NCBI GenBank assembly: GCA_018609925.1
Contig: JAHEOG010000151.1
Span: 1 to 8,123 of the forward strand
DNA: 8,123 nt
Direction: 5' to 3'
Source of the DNA: Gammaproteobacteria bacterium
GTDB lineage: Bacteria; Pseudomonadota; Gammaproteobacteria; Thiohalorhabdales; Thiohalorhabdaceae
The position numbers and the translations under genes are program-made. How positions within the stretch are numbered: position 1 is the first letter of the stretch; each line of letters begins with the position of its first letter. The notes under the pieces were generated by a model. The model was not told the DNA's origin, searched no databases, and worked only from the letters and a program-made list of their open reading frames with translations. Below, piece after piece: positions 1 through 6,963 of this stretch.

Positions 1-921
1 CTCGCTCAGCAGGGCCTCCTCCAGCGCACCCGCCTCATCCGCCGGACCCAGGCCGCCGGTGCCCGGCATGGGCCCGCTGGGCTGGATGTCCCCACGCTCC
101 AGTCGATCTCGCTCGACCTCCGGATCCGGGACCACGAAGCCCGACCGGGTTCCCGACAAAAGGGCCAGCTCCCCGGGCAGCAGCCGATCCCAGCTCCCCT
201 GCTCCACCCGGGCGGCCAGGACCCGGTTGAAGAGGTAGCTGCGAGCGGCCGACAGGGCCAGGCCCCGTTGTCGGGGATAGAGCCTGTGGCCTTCGATCAG
301 CCAGTCCCGAGCGGCTGCGAGGTTGCCCCCCTCCCGGCCGAAGCGCTGGGGCCCGAAGTAGTTGGGCACGCCCGTGCGCAGGGTCCGCTCAAAGCGGGCC
401 CCGACCCGATCACGGTCCGAGTCATCGAGCCACAACCGCAGCCCGAAGGCGTTTTCGGCGTGGACGCCCCGGCGCAGCTTGCGCCGGCAGCGCCGGGCAT
501 CGACCACCGTCCAGCTCGGCCCGGACCAGCTCGCGGGGTCCCCCCCGCCAGCCGGCACGGTAAAGTGCTGGATGGCCACGGCCTTGCGGTCCTTGAGGCC
601 GGAAAGCCCCACGTCCCGGACCCGGCACCCGGCGCGTGCGGCCAGGTCCTGGGCCACCCGGTGGCTGGTAACCTCCGTCTTGCGGATGCGCAAAAGGTAA
701 TGGGGGCCCTCGCCTTCGGGGTCAAATCCCAGGATCTCCTCGACCCGGAAATCCTCGGCCTGGCAGCGGAAATCCCCTTCGGGGCGATCGCCGTCCAGGG
801 CCCGGAGCCACGGGTCGAAGGGCAGGGAGGCGGCCTCCGGACGGGGCGCCGAAGGTCGAGCCACCGGATAGGCAGGGGTCACGGGGGCTTGGGGTTGGAT
901 CGCATCATCCGGATAGGGCAT
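1..921 (-). CDS. truD: tRNA pseudouridine(13) synthase TruD, 3' end cut by window edge
   Basis: TruD isomerises U13 to pseudouridine in the D-stem region of some tRNAs and acts in the cytoplasm. I translated 307 codons from the ATG at 921-919; the frame is open to base 1, so roughly 70-80 residues are missing. Visible family motifs are GLKDRKAV (residues 108-115) with the presumed catalytic Asp111 (Asp80 in E. coli), the KL...NAF block (148-159), NYFGPQRFG (187-195), the SAARSYLFN helix (224-232) and GPMPG (283-287). An in-frame TAG at 936-934 rules out a more upstream start, and GGAAG lies six bases before the ATG. Asp111 lies about 30 residues further in than in E. coli, so the protein has a Pro/Ala-rich N-terminal extension unless a GTG at 882 or 864 is the true start. 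The ATG overlaps the ispF end by 17 bases, so it is probably translationally coupled. The identity is very secure. Confidence 0.96.
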   Translation of the reverse strand, partial: MPYPDDAIQPQAPVTPAYPVARPSAPRPEAASLPFDPWLRALDGDRPEGDFRCQAEDFRVEEILGFDPEGEGPHYLLRIRKTEVTSHRVAQDLAARAGCRVRDVGLSGLKDRKAVAIQHFTVPAGGGDPASWSGPSWTVVDARRCRRKLRRGVHAENAFGLRLWLDDSDRDRVGARFERTLRTGVPNYFGPQRFGREGGNLAAARDWLIEGHRLYPRQRGLALSAARSYLFNRVLAARVEQGSWDRLLPGELALLSGTRSGFVVPDPEVERDRLERGDIQPSGPMPGTGGLGPADEAGALEEALLSE

Positions 922-1396
922 CGGGGGCTTCCACTAGGGCCACCGCCAGGGCTGCGATGCCCTCGCCGCGTCCCGTCCAGCCCATGCGATCGGTGGTGGT
1001 GGCTTTGACGTTGATCCGTCCCCGGGGGACCTGGAGGTCGGCGGCCAGATTGGCTTCCATCTCGGCCACGTAGTCCCCGAGCCGGGGTTTCTGGGCGATC
1101 ACCGTGGCGTCCAGGTTGCTCATCGCCACCCCCTCGGCGGCCAGGAGCCCCCGCACCTCGCGTACCAGCTCCCGGCTCTCCCGGCCTTCGTGGCGGGGAT
1201 CCGAGTCGGGGAAATGTCGGCCCAGGTCGCCCTGCCCGGCGGCCCCGAGAAGGGCGTCGCAGGCGGCATGGAGGAGGACATCGGCGTCGCTGTGCCCGGC
1301 CAGTCCCTGGGGAAAGGGCACGGTCACCCCGCCAAGGACCAGGGGGCGGTCCGGGGCGAAGGCGTGGGCATCGAAGCCCTGCCCTACCCGGACCAT
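905..1396 (-). CDS. ispF: 2-C-methyl-D-erythritol 2,4-cyclodiphosphate synthase IspF
   Basis: IspF converts CDP-methylerythritol 2-phosphate to the cyclic 2,4-diphosphate with loss of CMP, the fifth step of the MEP pathway to isoprenoids. It is a cytoplasmic trimer with a zinc site at subunit interfaces. The 163-residue product is close to the usual length of about 160. The metal ligands are in place: Asp9 and His11 in GFDAHAF and His43 after HSDADVLLH. FPDSDP (62-67), the SRELVREV helix (74-81) and the signature VKATTTDRMGWTGRGEGIA (130-148) are also present. The ATG at 1396-1394 lies inside the last codons of ispD (13-base overlap) with a GGAAAG sequence just upstream, and its stop overlaps truD. 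The neighbouring ispD supplies the preceding-but-one step. Nothing needed for catalysis appears to be missing. Confidence 0.98.
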   Translation of the reverse strand: MVRVGQGFDAHAFAPDRPLVLGGVTVPFPQGLAGHSDADVLLHAACDALLGAAGQGDLGRHFPDSDPRHEGRESRELVREVRGLLAAEGVAMSNLDATVIAQKPRLGDYVAEMEANLAADLQVPRGRINVKATTTDRMGWTGRGEGIAALAVALVEAPDALSG

Positions 1397-2100
1397 CGGC
1401 TTTCCAGGACCGCGCGGGCGATGGACAGGTCCTCCGGCCGGGTGATCTTGAGGTTGTCCACCCGCCCGGGAGCGATCCCAACGGTGTAGCCCGCCGCCTC
1501 CATGATCGAGGCCTCATCCGTGGCGGGCCACTCCCGCTCCCGGGCCATTTCCAACGCGGCCTTCAGGGGACCGGCGGGGAAGACCTGAGGGGTTTGCGCC
1601 CGCCACAGCTGGGATCGGTCGACCGTGGCCTCGATCTGCTGGCCATCCGTCACGCGCTTGAGGGTATCGGCCACCGGCACCGCCAGGATGCTGCCGTGTC
1701 CGTCCCGGGCGGCATCGATCACGGCATCGATCTCGGCCTCGCCCAGGCACGGACGGACCGCGTCGTGGATGAGCACCAGATCCTCGGGGGCCAGGGGCTC
1801 CAGCCCGGCGAGCCCCTGACCAACCGAGTCCTGACGGCTGGCCCCTCCGGGGACCTCGGGCAGCAGGCGGGCCAGATCGCCCAGACGGCGGCGAACCCCC
1901 GGCCAGAAGGGATCCCCTTCGCGGATCACGGGGAGTACTCCCCGGACACGAGGGTGACCGGCCACGCGCCGAAGGGCGTGCTCCAGGATGCTCCGCCCCC
2001 CCAGCTCCAGGTACTGCTTGGGGCAATCGCTCGCCATCCGCTCGCCGATCCCGGCCGCCGGTACCACCGCCCAGACCCGGACATCCGCTGCGTTTGTCAA
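1384..2100 (-). CDS. ispD: 2-C-methyl-D-erythritol 4-phosphate cytidylyltransferase IspD (TTG start)
   Basis: IspD transfers CMP from CTP to methylerythritol 4-phosphate, the third step of the MEP pathway. The 238-residue product has the nucleotidyltransferase loop VPAAGIGERM (13-22) with Arg21, CPKQY (26-30) with Lys28, and GGASRQDSV (85-93). It also has HDAVRP (112-117), PVADTLKR (142-149), Asp161-Arg162 before LWRAQTPQVF, TDEAS (194-198) and DNLKITRPEDL (215-225) with Lys218. These match the E. coli catalytic residues Arg20, Lys27, Arg157 and Lys213. The start codon is TTG at 2100-2098: an in-frame TAG at 2112-2110 excludes anything further upstream, no ATG precedes the PAAG loop, and a strong Shine-Dalgarno sits five bases away. 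It is the first gene of the leftward unit and is divergent from mfd. In many Gammaproteobacteria ftsB precedes ispD; it is absent here. Confidence 0.97.
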   Translation of the reverse strand: MTNAADVRVWAVVPAAGIGERMASDCPKQYLELGGRSILEHALRRVAGHPRVRGVLPVIREGDPFWPGVRRRLGDLARLLPEVPGGASRQDSVGQGLAGLEPLAPEDLVLIHDAVRPCLGEAEIDAVIDAARDGHGSILAVPVADTLKRVTDGQQIEATVDRSQLWRAQTPQVFPAGPLKAALEMAREREWPATDEASIMEAAGYTVGIAPGRVDNLKITRPEDLSIARAVLESRWSG

Positions 2101-2105
2101 AAAGC

Positions 2106-2111
2106 CCTCCT
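2106..2111 (-). promoter_or_regulatory. Shine-Dalgarno for the ispD TTG start
   Basis: On the minus strand the bases read AGGAGG, a perfect anti-16S match, followed by GCTTT and then the TTG start of ispD (five-base spacing). Together with the in-frame TAG that overlaps it at 2112-2110, it fixes the start of ispD on a non-ATG codon. Confidence 0.85.
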
Positions 2112-2211
2112 AGCTCGCCCCGGGGCAGGAGCCTCCCGGTTCCCACCGTCTATGGCTCAAAGCAGCCAATTGTGCCGTTCCCGCTCATATTGGAAAATAG
2201 GCGGGCGTCGA

Positions 2212-2226
2212 TCCGGTCCTACCGGA
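2212..2226. repeat. Short perfect inverted repeat in the mfd leader
   Basis: TCCGGT and ACCGGA face each other around a three-base CCT spacer, 38 bases before the mfd ATG. In RNA this could form a small, GC-rich hairpin in the leader; in DNA it could be a half-site pair. Six-base arms are short enough to be chance in GC-rich DNA. Confidence 0.3.
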
Positions 2227-2264
2227 ACGGCCCTGCCCCATCCTCCGTTCAGCCCAAGGCCAAG

Positions 2265-5200
2265 ATGGACCGAGAGACGCCACTGGAGCTTCCCCTGCCC
2301 AAGCGAGGGGAGCGACTCACCTGGAGCAGCCTCAAGGGAAGCGCGGCAGCCCTAGCCCTGGCCTCGGTAGCCGAGAGCCGGGACGAGCCCTTCCTGATCG
2401 TCTGCGCCGATATCCCGCAGATGAACCGCCTGGAGGGGGAGCTGCGCTTCTACGGCGGGCCGTCCATCCAGGAGCGCCTGCGCCTGTTCCCCCACGGCGA
2501 GACCCTGCCCTACGACACCTTCGCGCCCCACCCGGAGGTGGTCAGCCAACGCCTGACCGCCCTCTACCGGCTCCAATCCGGGACGGGGGGGATCTTTCTG
2601 GCGCCCTGGGCGGCCCTCTCCCAGGCCTTGCCTCCGCCCGAGTTCCTGGACCGGTTCGCCGTCTGGATCCGGGTCGGTCAGGAGCTGGACCTGGGGGACT
2701 TCCGCCAACGGCTGGACCGAGCGGGCTACAGCGAGGTCTCCCAGGTGACCGAGCCCGGGGAGGTCGCGGTCCGGGGCAGCCTGGTGGACCTCTTCCCGGC
2801 GGGCAGCCGCCATCCGGTCCGCATCGACCTCTTCGACGATGAGATCGACAGCCTGCGCTATTTCGATCCCGAGAGCCAGCTCACCACCAGCCAGGTGGAC
2901 GAGGTGCGGCTCCTGCCCGCACGGGAGGTCCCGCTGGACCAGGAAGGGATCCAGCGCTTCCGGACGGCCTTCCGGACCCGATTCGAGGGCGATCCCCAGA
3001 ACATCCCCCTCTACCGCGATGTCTCGCAGGGCCTGGCCCCCGGGGGGATCGAATACTACCTGCCGCTGTTCTTCGAGCGCACCGTCACCCTGCTCGACTA
3101 CCTCCCTGCGGAGACGGTGGTGGCCCTGCCCACTGAGCGCGCGGAAGCCGGACAGGCCTGGGACCGCGAGGTCCAGGAGCGGTATAGCGTGCGCTCCCGA
3201 GACCCGCTGCGCCCGGTCCTTCCCCCCGAGGAGCTCTTCCTGGGCCGCCACCAGGTAGAGGACCGCATCGGGGACTTCGCCCGGGTCGAGCTCACCCCGG
3301 AGAGCGAAGGCCCGTCGGAGACGGAGATCCCCGCCGCCGAGCCCGAGGTCTTCGCGGCGGTCCGGGAGCGCCATGCCGCCATTGACCAGCTTGCCCAATT
3401 CCTCACGGCGACCCCGGAGACCGCCACCCTCCTCGTCGCGGAGAGCCCCGGAAGACGCGAGACCCTTCGGGAATTGCTGCGGGAGCGCCAGCTGCGGCCT
3501 GCCGAAGTCTCCTCCTGGGCGGCCTTTTGGCAGGACCCGAAGCCCCTGGCCCTGACCACCGGCAGCCTCGAGTCCGGGCTGGTGCTCACCGAGCCGGACC
3601 TGCGGGTGATCCCGGAGGCCCAGATCTACGGCGGCCGGACCCCCCGCCGGGAGATGCGCCGCCAGCAGCGCGACCCGGAGGCGGTCATCCGCAACCTCGG
3701 CGAGCTGGAGCTGGGCTCGCCGGTGGTCCACGAGGACCACGGGGTGGGCCGATACCGGGGTCTTGCCCGGCTTCCCTCGGGGGAGGGCTACGACAACGAC
3801 TACCTGGTCCTGGAGTATTCGGGCGGGGACAAGCTCTACGTGCCCGTGGAGGCCCTCGACCGCATCAGCCGCTACACCGGCTCCTCCGAAGAGGAGGCCC
3901 CGCTGCACAAGCTCGGCGGGGATCAGTGGCGCAAGGCCAAGGCCCGCGCGCGGCAGAAGGCCCGCGATACCGCCGCCGAGCTCCTCGATCTCTACGCCCG
4001 CCGGGCAGCCCGGGAGGGGTTCGCCTTCCCCGCCCCGGACGCCAGCTACCACGACTTCGCCGCCGATTTCCCCTTCGAGGAGACCCCCGACCAGGAGCGG
4101 GCCATCGAGGAGGTCCTGGAGTCCATGCAGGCTCCTCAGCCCATGGACCGGCTGGTGTGCGGGGACGTGGGCTTCGGCAAGACCGAGGTGGCCATGCGCG
4201 CCGCCTTCCTCGCCGTTCAGGCCGGCAAGCAGGTGCTGCTTCTGACCCCCACCACGCTGCTCGCCCAGCAGCATTTCGACAGCCTGCGGGATCGGTTCGC
4301 GGATTTCCCCGTTCGCATCGAGCTCCTCTCCCGGATGCAGACCGGCAAGGAGATCAATCAGGCGCTGGCGGGCATCAGTGACGGCCGGGTGGACATCGCG
4401 GTGGGCACCCATCGCCTCCTTCAGAAGGACGTCGCCTTCAAGGACCTCGGTCTGGTCATCCTGGACGAGGAGCACCGCTTCGGCGTCCGGCAAAAGGAGC
4501 GCCTCAAGCGCTGGCGGGCGGAGGTGGATACCCTCACCCTGACCGCCACCCCCATCCCTCGGACCTTGAACATGACCATGGCGGGCATCCGGGACATCTC
4601 CATCATTGCTACCCCGCCGGATGAGCGCCTGGCGGTGAAGACCTTCGTCTCCGAATGGGACGAGGGACTGATCCGGGAGGCGGTGCTCCGGGAGATCCGC
4701 CGTGGCGGGCAGGTCTATTTCCTGCACAACGAGGTCCGGACCATCGAGCGGATCCGCTCCGAGGTGGCGGCGCTGGTTCCCGAGGCCACCATCCGGGTGG
4801 CCCATGGCCAGCTCCGCGAGCGCGAGCTCGAGGAGGTCATGGCCGACTTCTACCATCAGCGGTTCAATGTCCTGGTGACCACCACCATCATCGAGTCGGG
4901 CATCGATATCCCCAGCGCCAACACCATCGTCATCAATCGTGCCGATCACTTCGGCCTGGCCCAGCTCCACCAGCTGCGAGGGCGGGTGGGGCGCTCCAGC
5001 CACCGCGCCTACGCCTATCTGATGGTCAACAGCCGCCAGGGCCTGACGGCCGACGCCGAGAAGCGCCTGGAGACCATCGAGGAGCTGGAGGATCTGGGCG
5101 TGGGCTTCCTGATCGCCAACCACGATCTGGAGATCCGCGGGGCCGGAGAGATCCTGGGCGAGGAGCAGAGCGGACATATCGATGCCGTCGGCTTCGAGAC

Positions 5201-5777
5201 CTACATGGAGCTCCTCAACGAGGCCATCCAGGACCTCCGCAGCGGCCGGGAGGAGATCCCGGAGGAGGAGGAGGCCGAGCCCGAGGACCAGGGCCTGCCG
5301 GTGAACCTCCACCTGGCCACCCTTATTCCGGAGGACTACCTGCCGGACATCCACGAGCGCCTGGTCCTGTACAAGCGCATCGCCTCGGCAGGCAACCGGG
5401 AGGATCTCCAGGCGCTGCGGGAGGAGATGGTGGACCGCTTCGGTCCCCTGCCCGAGCCCCCGGAAAACCTCCTCGCCGCCACCCGCCTCAAGATCCGGGC
5501 ACGTTCCCTGGGGATCCGGCGCGGGGACGCCGGGCCCCTCGGGGGTCGGGTGGTCTTCGGCTCCCGGCCCCGGGTTTCCGCCGAGCAGCTCGTGGGCCTG
5601 CTCCAGGAGGACCCCCAGCGGTACGGCTTGAACGGCGATCGCGAGCTCCGGATCCAGGCCGACTGGTCGGAGACCGAGGCCCGGACCACCGGGCTCCATG
5701 GGCTCCTGGACCGGCTGGAAAGCGGGGTGTCGGCCGCCGGCGCCGAGCTGGCCGAAGACCTGGACCGGGCGGATTGA
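2265..5777 (+). CDS. mfd: Transcription-repair coupling factor Mfd
   Basis: Mfd is an ATP-driven DNA translocase that pushes stalled RNA polymerase off damaged template and recruits UvrA, coupling transcription to nucleotide excision repair. The 1170 residues (E. coli 1148) follow the full family layout. A UvrB-like N-terminal part covers about 1-330. The RNA polymerase interaction domain starts near 480 with LGSPVVHEDHGVGRYRGL. The RecG-like helicase has Walker A GDVGFGKTE (633-641), DEEHRFG (734-740), TATPIPRTL (760-768) and HQLRGRVGR (902-910), followed by the translocation region. A C-terminal D7 domain begins near 1010. The ATG at 2265 is chosen because MDRETPLELPLPKRGERLTW aligns with the usual Mfd N-terminus and an AAGG lies six bases before it. 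The frame is open back to a TTG at 2094, but that stretch resembles no Mfd. An acidic linker (about 995-1008) precedes D7. No motif is broken. Confidence 0.98.
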   Translation: MDRETPLELPLPKRGERLTWSSLKGSAAALALASVAESRDEPFLIVCADIPQMNRLEGELRFYGGPSIQERLRLFPHGETLPYDTFAPHPEVVSQRLTALYRLQSGTGGIFLAPWAALSQALPPPEFLDRFAVWIRVGQELDLGDFRQRLDRAGYSEVSQVTEPGEVAVRGSLVDLFPAGSRHPVRIDLFDDEIDSLRYFDPESQLTTSQVDEVRLLPAREVPLDQEGIQRFRTAFRTRFEGDPQNIPLYRDVSQGLAPGGIEYYLPLFFERTVTLLDYLPAETVVALPTERAEAGQAWDREVQERYSVRSRDPLRPVLPPEELFLGRHQVEDRIGDFARVELTPESEGPSETEIPAAEPEVFAAVRERHAAIDQLAQFLTATPETATLLVAESPGRRETLRELLRERQLRPAEVSSWAAFWQDPKPLALTTGSLESGLVLTEPDLRVIPEAQIYGGRTPRREMRRQQRDPEAVIRNLGELELGSPVVHEDHGVGRYRGLARLPSGEGYDNDYLVLEYSGGDKLYVPVEALDRISRYTGSSEEEAPLHKLGGDQWRKAKARARQKARDTAAELLDLYARRAAREGFAFPAPDASYHDFAADFPFEETPDQERAIEEVLESMQAPQPMDRLVCGDVGFGKTEVAMRAAFLAVQAGKQVLLLTPTTLLAQQHFDSLRDRFADFPVRIELLSRMQTGKEINQALAGISDGRVDIAVGTHRLLQKDVAFKDLGLVILDEEHRFGVRQKERLKRWRAEVDTLTLTATPIPRTLNMTMAGIRDISIIATPPDERLAVKTFVSEWDEGLIREAVLREIRRGGQVYFLHNEVRTIERIRSEVAALVPEATIRVAHGQLRERELEEVMADFYHQRFNVLVTTTIIESGIDIPSANTIVINRADHFGLAQLHQLRGRVGRSSHRAYAYLMVNSRQGLTADAEKRLETIEELEDLGVGFLIANHDLEIRGAGEILGEEQSGHIDAVGFETYMELLNEAIQDLRSGREEIPEEEEAEPEDQGLPVNLHLATLIPEDYLPDIHERLVLYKRIASAGNREDLQALREEMVDRFGPLPEPPENLLAATRLKIRARSLGIRRGDAGPLGGRVVFGSRPRVSAEQLVGLLQEDPQRYGLNGDRELRIQADWSETEARTTGLHGLLDRLESGVSAAGAELAEDLDRAD

Positions 5778-5808
5778 CCGATTCAGCCAGCGCCATTCCG
5801 GGAGCCCC

Positions 5809-6963
5809 ATGACCTCGCCCGAGCCCCGTCTGTGCCTCTACCGAGACGGCGATCCCCTGCCGGGCGAGGTGCTGTCCGATCTGGGATCGGGGGCAAGGGA
5901 GGAAGCCTTCCTGGATACCTTCCGCTTGGCGCTCGCTTCGGGATCGGCCCTGGATGGGGGTCAGGCGGACCCAGGGGGCCGCCACTGGACGGAGCGGGGC
6001 TTGGCCTGGGCCTGGCGGGCGGGGCAGGAAAGCGACCGCGACGCCCGGGCCGTGGTGATGGGTCCCGGTCTGACCGGCAAGGCCCTGGCCGCTGCGGTGG
6101 ACGGGATCCACAGCCAGGGCCAGCTCGTTTCCGGGGGGCGTCTCCTTTCCGCGTCCTTGCCCGCGGTGGAGCTTTCGCTGGTCGGACCGCCGGTGGCGCC
6201 AGTCGCCTTGACCCGGGCAACCGAGGGGGCTGCGGAGGCGGCGGAAGTGGATCTCGCCATCCTCCCGCCCCGCGGTGATCCCCGCTCCTGGGGCCTGGTG
6301 ATGATGGACATGGACTCCACCCTGCTGGCCAACGAGTGCATCGACGAGATCGCCGACCACGCCGGGCGCAAGGAGGAGGTGGCGGCCATCACCGAGCGGG
6401 CCATGGCCGGTGAGCTGGACTTCAAGGACAGTCTGCGCGAGCGGGTCCGCATGCTGGAGGGACTACCCGAGGACGTCCTGGAGACCGCCTACCGCGAGCG
6501 GATCCGACCCAACCCGGGGGCACAGCGGCTGTTGGAAACCCTCCGCGGCATGGGGGTCCCGGTGGCTGTGGTCTCGGGGGGCTTCACCTTCTTCACGGAT
6601 CGGATCCAACGCGACCTCGGGGTGGACTACGCCCATGCCAATGTCCTGGAGACCGCCGGCGGCCATCTGACCGGGGAGGTGAAGGGGGAGGTGGTGGACG
6701 GCGCGGTGAAGGCCGCCACCCTGCGGGACCTCTGGCAGCGCCTCGATCTGCCTCGGGAGCGGGTCATCGCGATGGGCGACGGGGCCAATGATCTCCCCAT
6801 GATCGCGGAGGCCGGGATGGGCCTTGCCTATCACGCCAAACCGCGCGTCCGATACCAGGCCCCCTACAACCTCACCCACAGCTCGTTGGACGGGCTGCTC
6901 TACCTGCTGGGACTCAGCGATGCCGAGATCGAGGCCTACCGCGAGCCGCTCCGGCCCGTCTAA
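5809..6963 (+). CDS. serB: Phosphoserine phosphatase SerB
   Basis: SerB hydrolyses O-phosphoserine to serine, the last step of serine synthesis from 3-phosphoglycerate, in the cytoplasm. The product is 384 residues. The C-terminal HAD phosphatase domain is complete: MDMDST (166-171) with nucleophile Asp167 and acid/base Asp169, the NECIDEIA cap segment (175-182), VVSGGF (254-259) with Ser256, Lys301 in KAATL, and GDGAND (323-328) with Asp324 and Asp328. The first 160 residues are poorly conserved; VVMGPGLTGKALAAAV (82-97) resembles the glycine-rich turn of an ACT domain, the small-molecule-binding fold found in some SerB proteins, but the domain looks degenerate. The ATG at 5809 is preceded by GGGAG with a four-base spacer and lies 31 bases after the mfd stop, so co-transcription with mfd is likely. 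The enzyme call is secure; the N-terminal domain assignment is tentative. Confidence 0.96.
   Translation: MTSPEPRLCLYRDGDPLPGEVLSDLGSGAREEAFLDTFRLALASGSALDGGQADPGGRHWTERGLAWAWRAGQESDRDARAVVMGPGLTGKALAAAVDGIHSQGQLVSGGRLLSASLPAVELSLVGPPVAPVALTRATEGAAEAAEVDLAILPPRGDPRSWGLVMMDMDSTLLANECIDEIADHAGRKEEVAAITERAMAGELDFKDSLRERVRMLEGLPEDVLETAYRERIRPNPGAQRLLETLRGMGVPVAVVSGGFTFFTDRIQRDLGVDYAHANVLETAGGHLTGEVKGEVVDGAVKAATLRDLWQRLDLPRERVIAMGDGANDLPMIAEAGMGLAYHAKPRVRYQAPYNLTHSSLDGLLYLLGLSDAEIEAYREPLRPV

Larger units (their letters stand above)
2101..2264. promoter_or_regulatory. Divergent ispD/mfd intergenic region with AT-rich promoter-like patch
   Basis: This is the only substantial gap between genes and must carry at least part of the control for both arms. 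An AT-rich patch at about 2161-2200 stands out from the GC-rich surroundings. On the minus strand TTTTCC (2197-2192), a 17-base spacer and CACAAT (2174-2169) give a weak sigma70-like promoter for ispD. On the plus strand TTGTGC (2170-2175), 17 bases and GAAAAT (2193-2198) give a weak one for mfd. Both have only partial consensus matches, so the region is likelier than the exact boxes. An inverted pair CCAAT (2166-2170) and ATTGG (2189-2193) flanks the patch, and a 10-base palindrome GCCCCGGGGC lies at 2117-2126. I see no rho-independent terminator or riboswitch. Confidence 0.4.

Noticed and set aside
268..1008. Plus-strand 246-codon frame opposite truD and the end of ispF
   Set aside because: Low-complexity Gly/Pro/Arg/Ala-rich product lying antisense to well-supported truD and ispF.
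2117..2126. GCCCCGGGGC palindrome as a terminator or operator
   Set aside because: No T-run follows on either strand, and 10-base GC palindromes are expected by chance in this composition; noted only within the intergenic entry.
2094..2264. 57-residue upstream extension of Mfd from a TTG
   Set aside because: The extension is unlike any Mfd N-terminus I know, contains the AT-rich promoter-like patch, and would overlap the ispD start and its Shine-Dalgarno; the ATG at 2265 fits the family start.
1594..2355. Plus-strand 253-codon frame opposite ispD and reaching into mfd
   Set aside because: Antisense to the conserved IspD catalytic core, crosses the intergenic region and the true mfd start, and has no recognisable motif.
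3527..4381. 284-codon frame within mfd on the same strand, frame shifted
   Set aside because: Arg/Gly/Pro-rich shadow typical of GC-rich third-position bias; the mfd frame is intact throughout.
5698..5808. N-terminal extension of SerB from an ATG inside mfd
   Set aside because: It would overlap mfd by 80 bases and adds a Trp/Arg/Pro-rich tail unlike SerB; the ATG at 5809 has its own ribosome site.
2352..5810. An uninterrupted 1152-codon minus-strand frame opposite almost all of mfd
   Set aside because: Its codons are exactly opposed to mfd codons, so a stop requires TTA, CTA or TCA in mfd. Those codons are avoided in this GC-rich gene; the frame ends at the CTA at 2352-2354. The product resembles no protein and mfd is certain.
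4655..5812. 385-codon frame within the 3' half of mfd, frame shifted
   Set aside because: Same composition artefact; it covers the conserved Mfd translocase motifs, which are encoded in the other frame.
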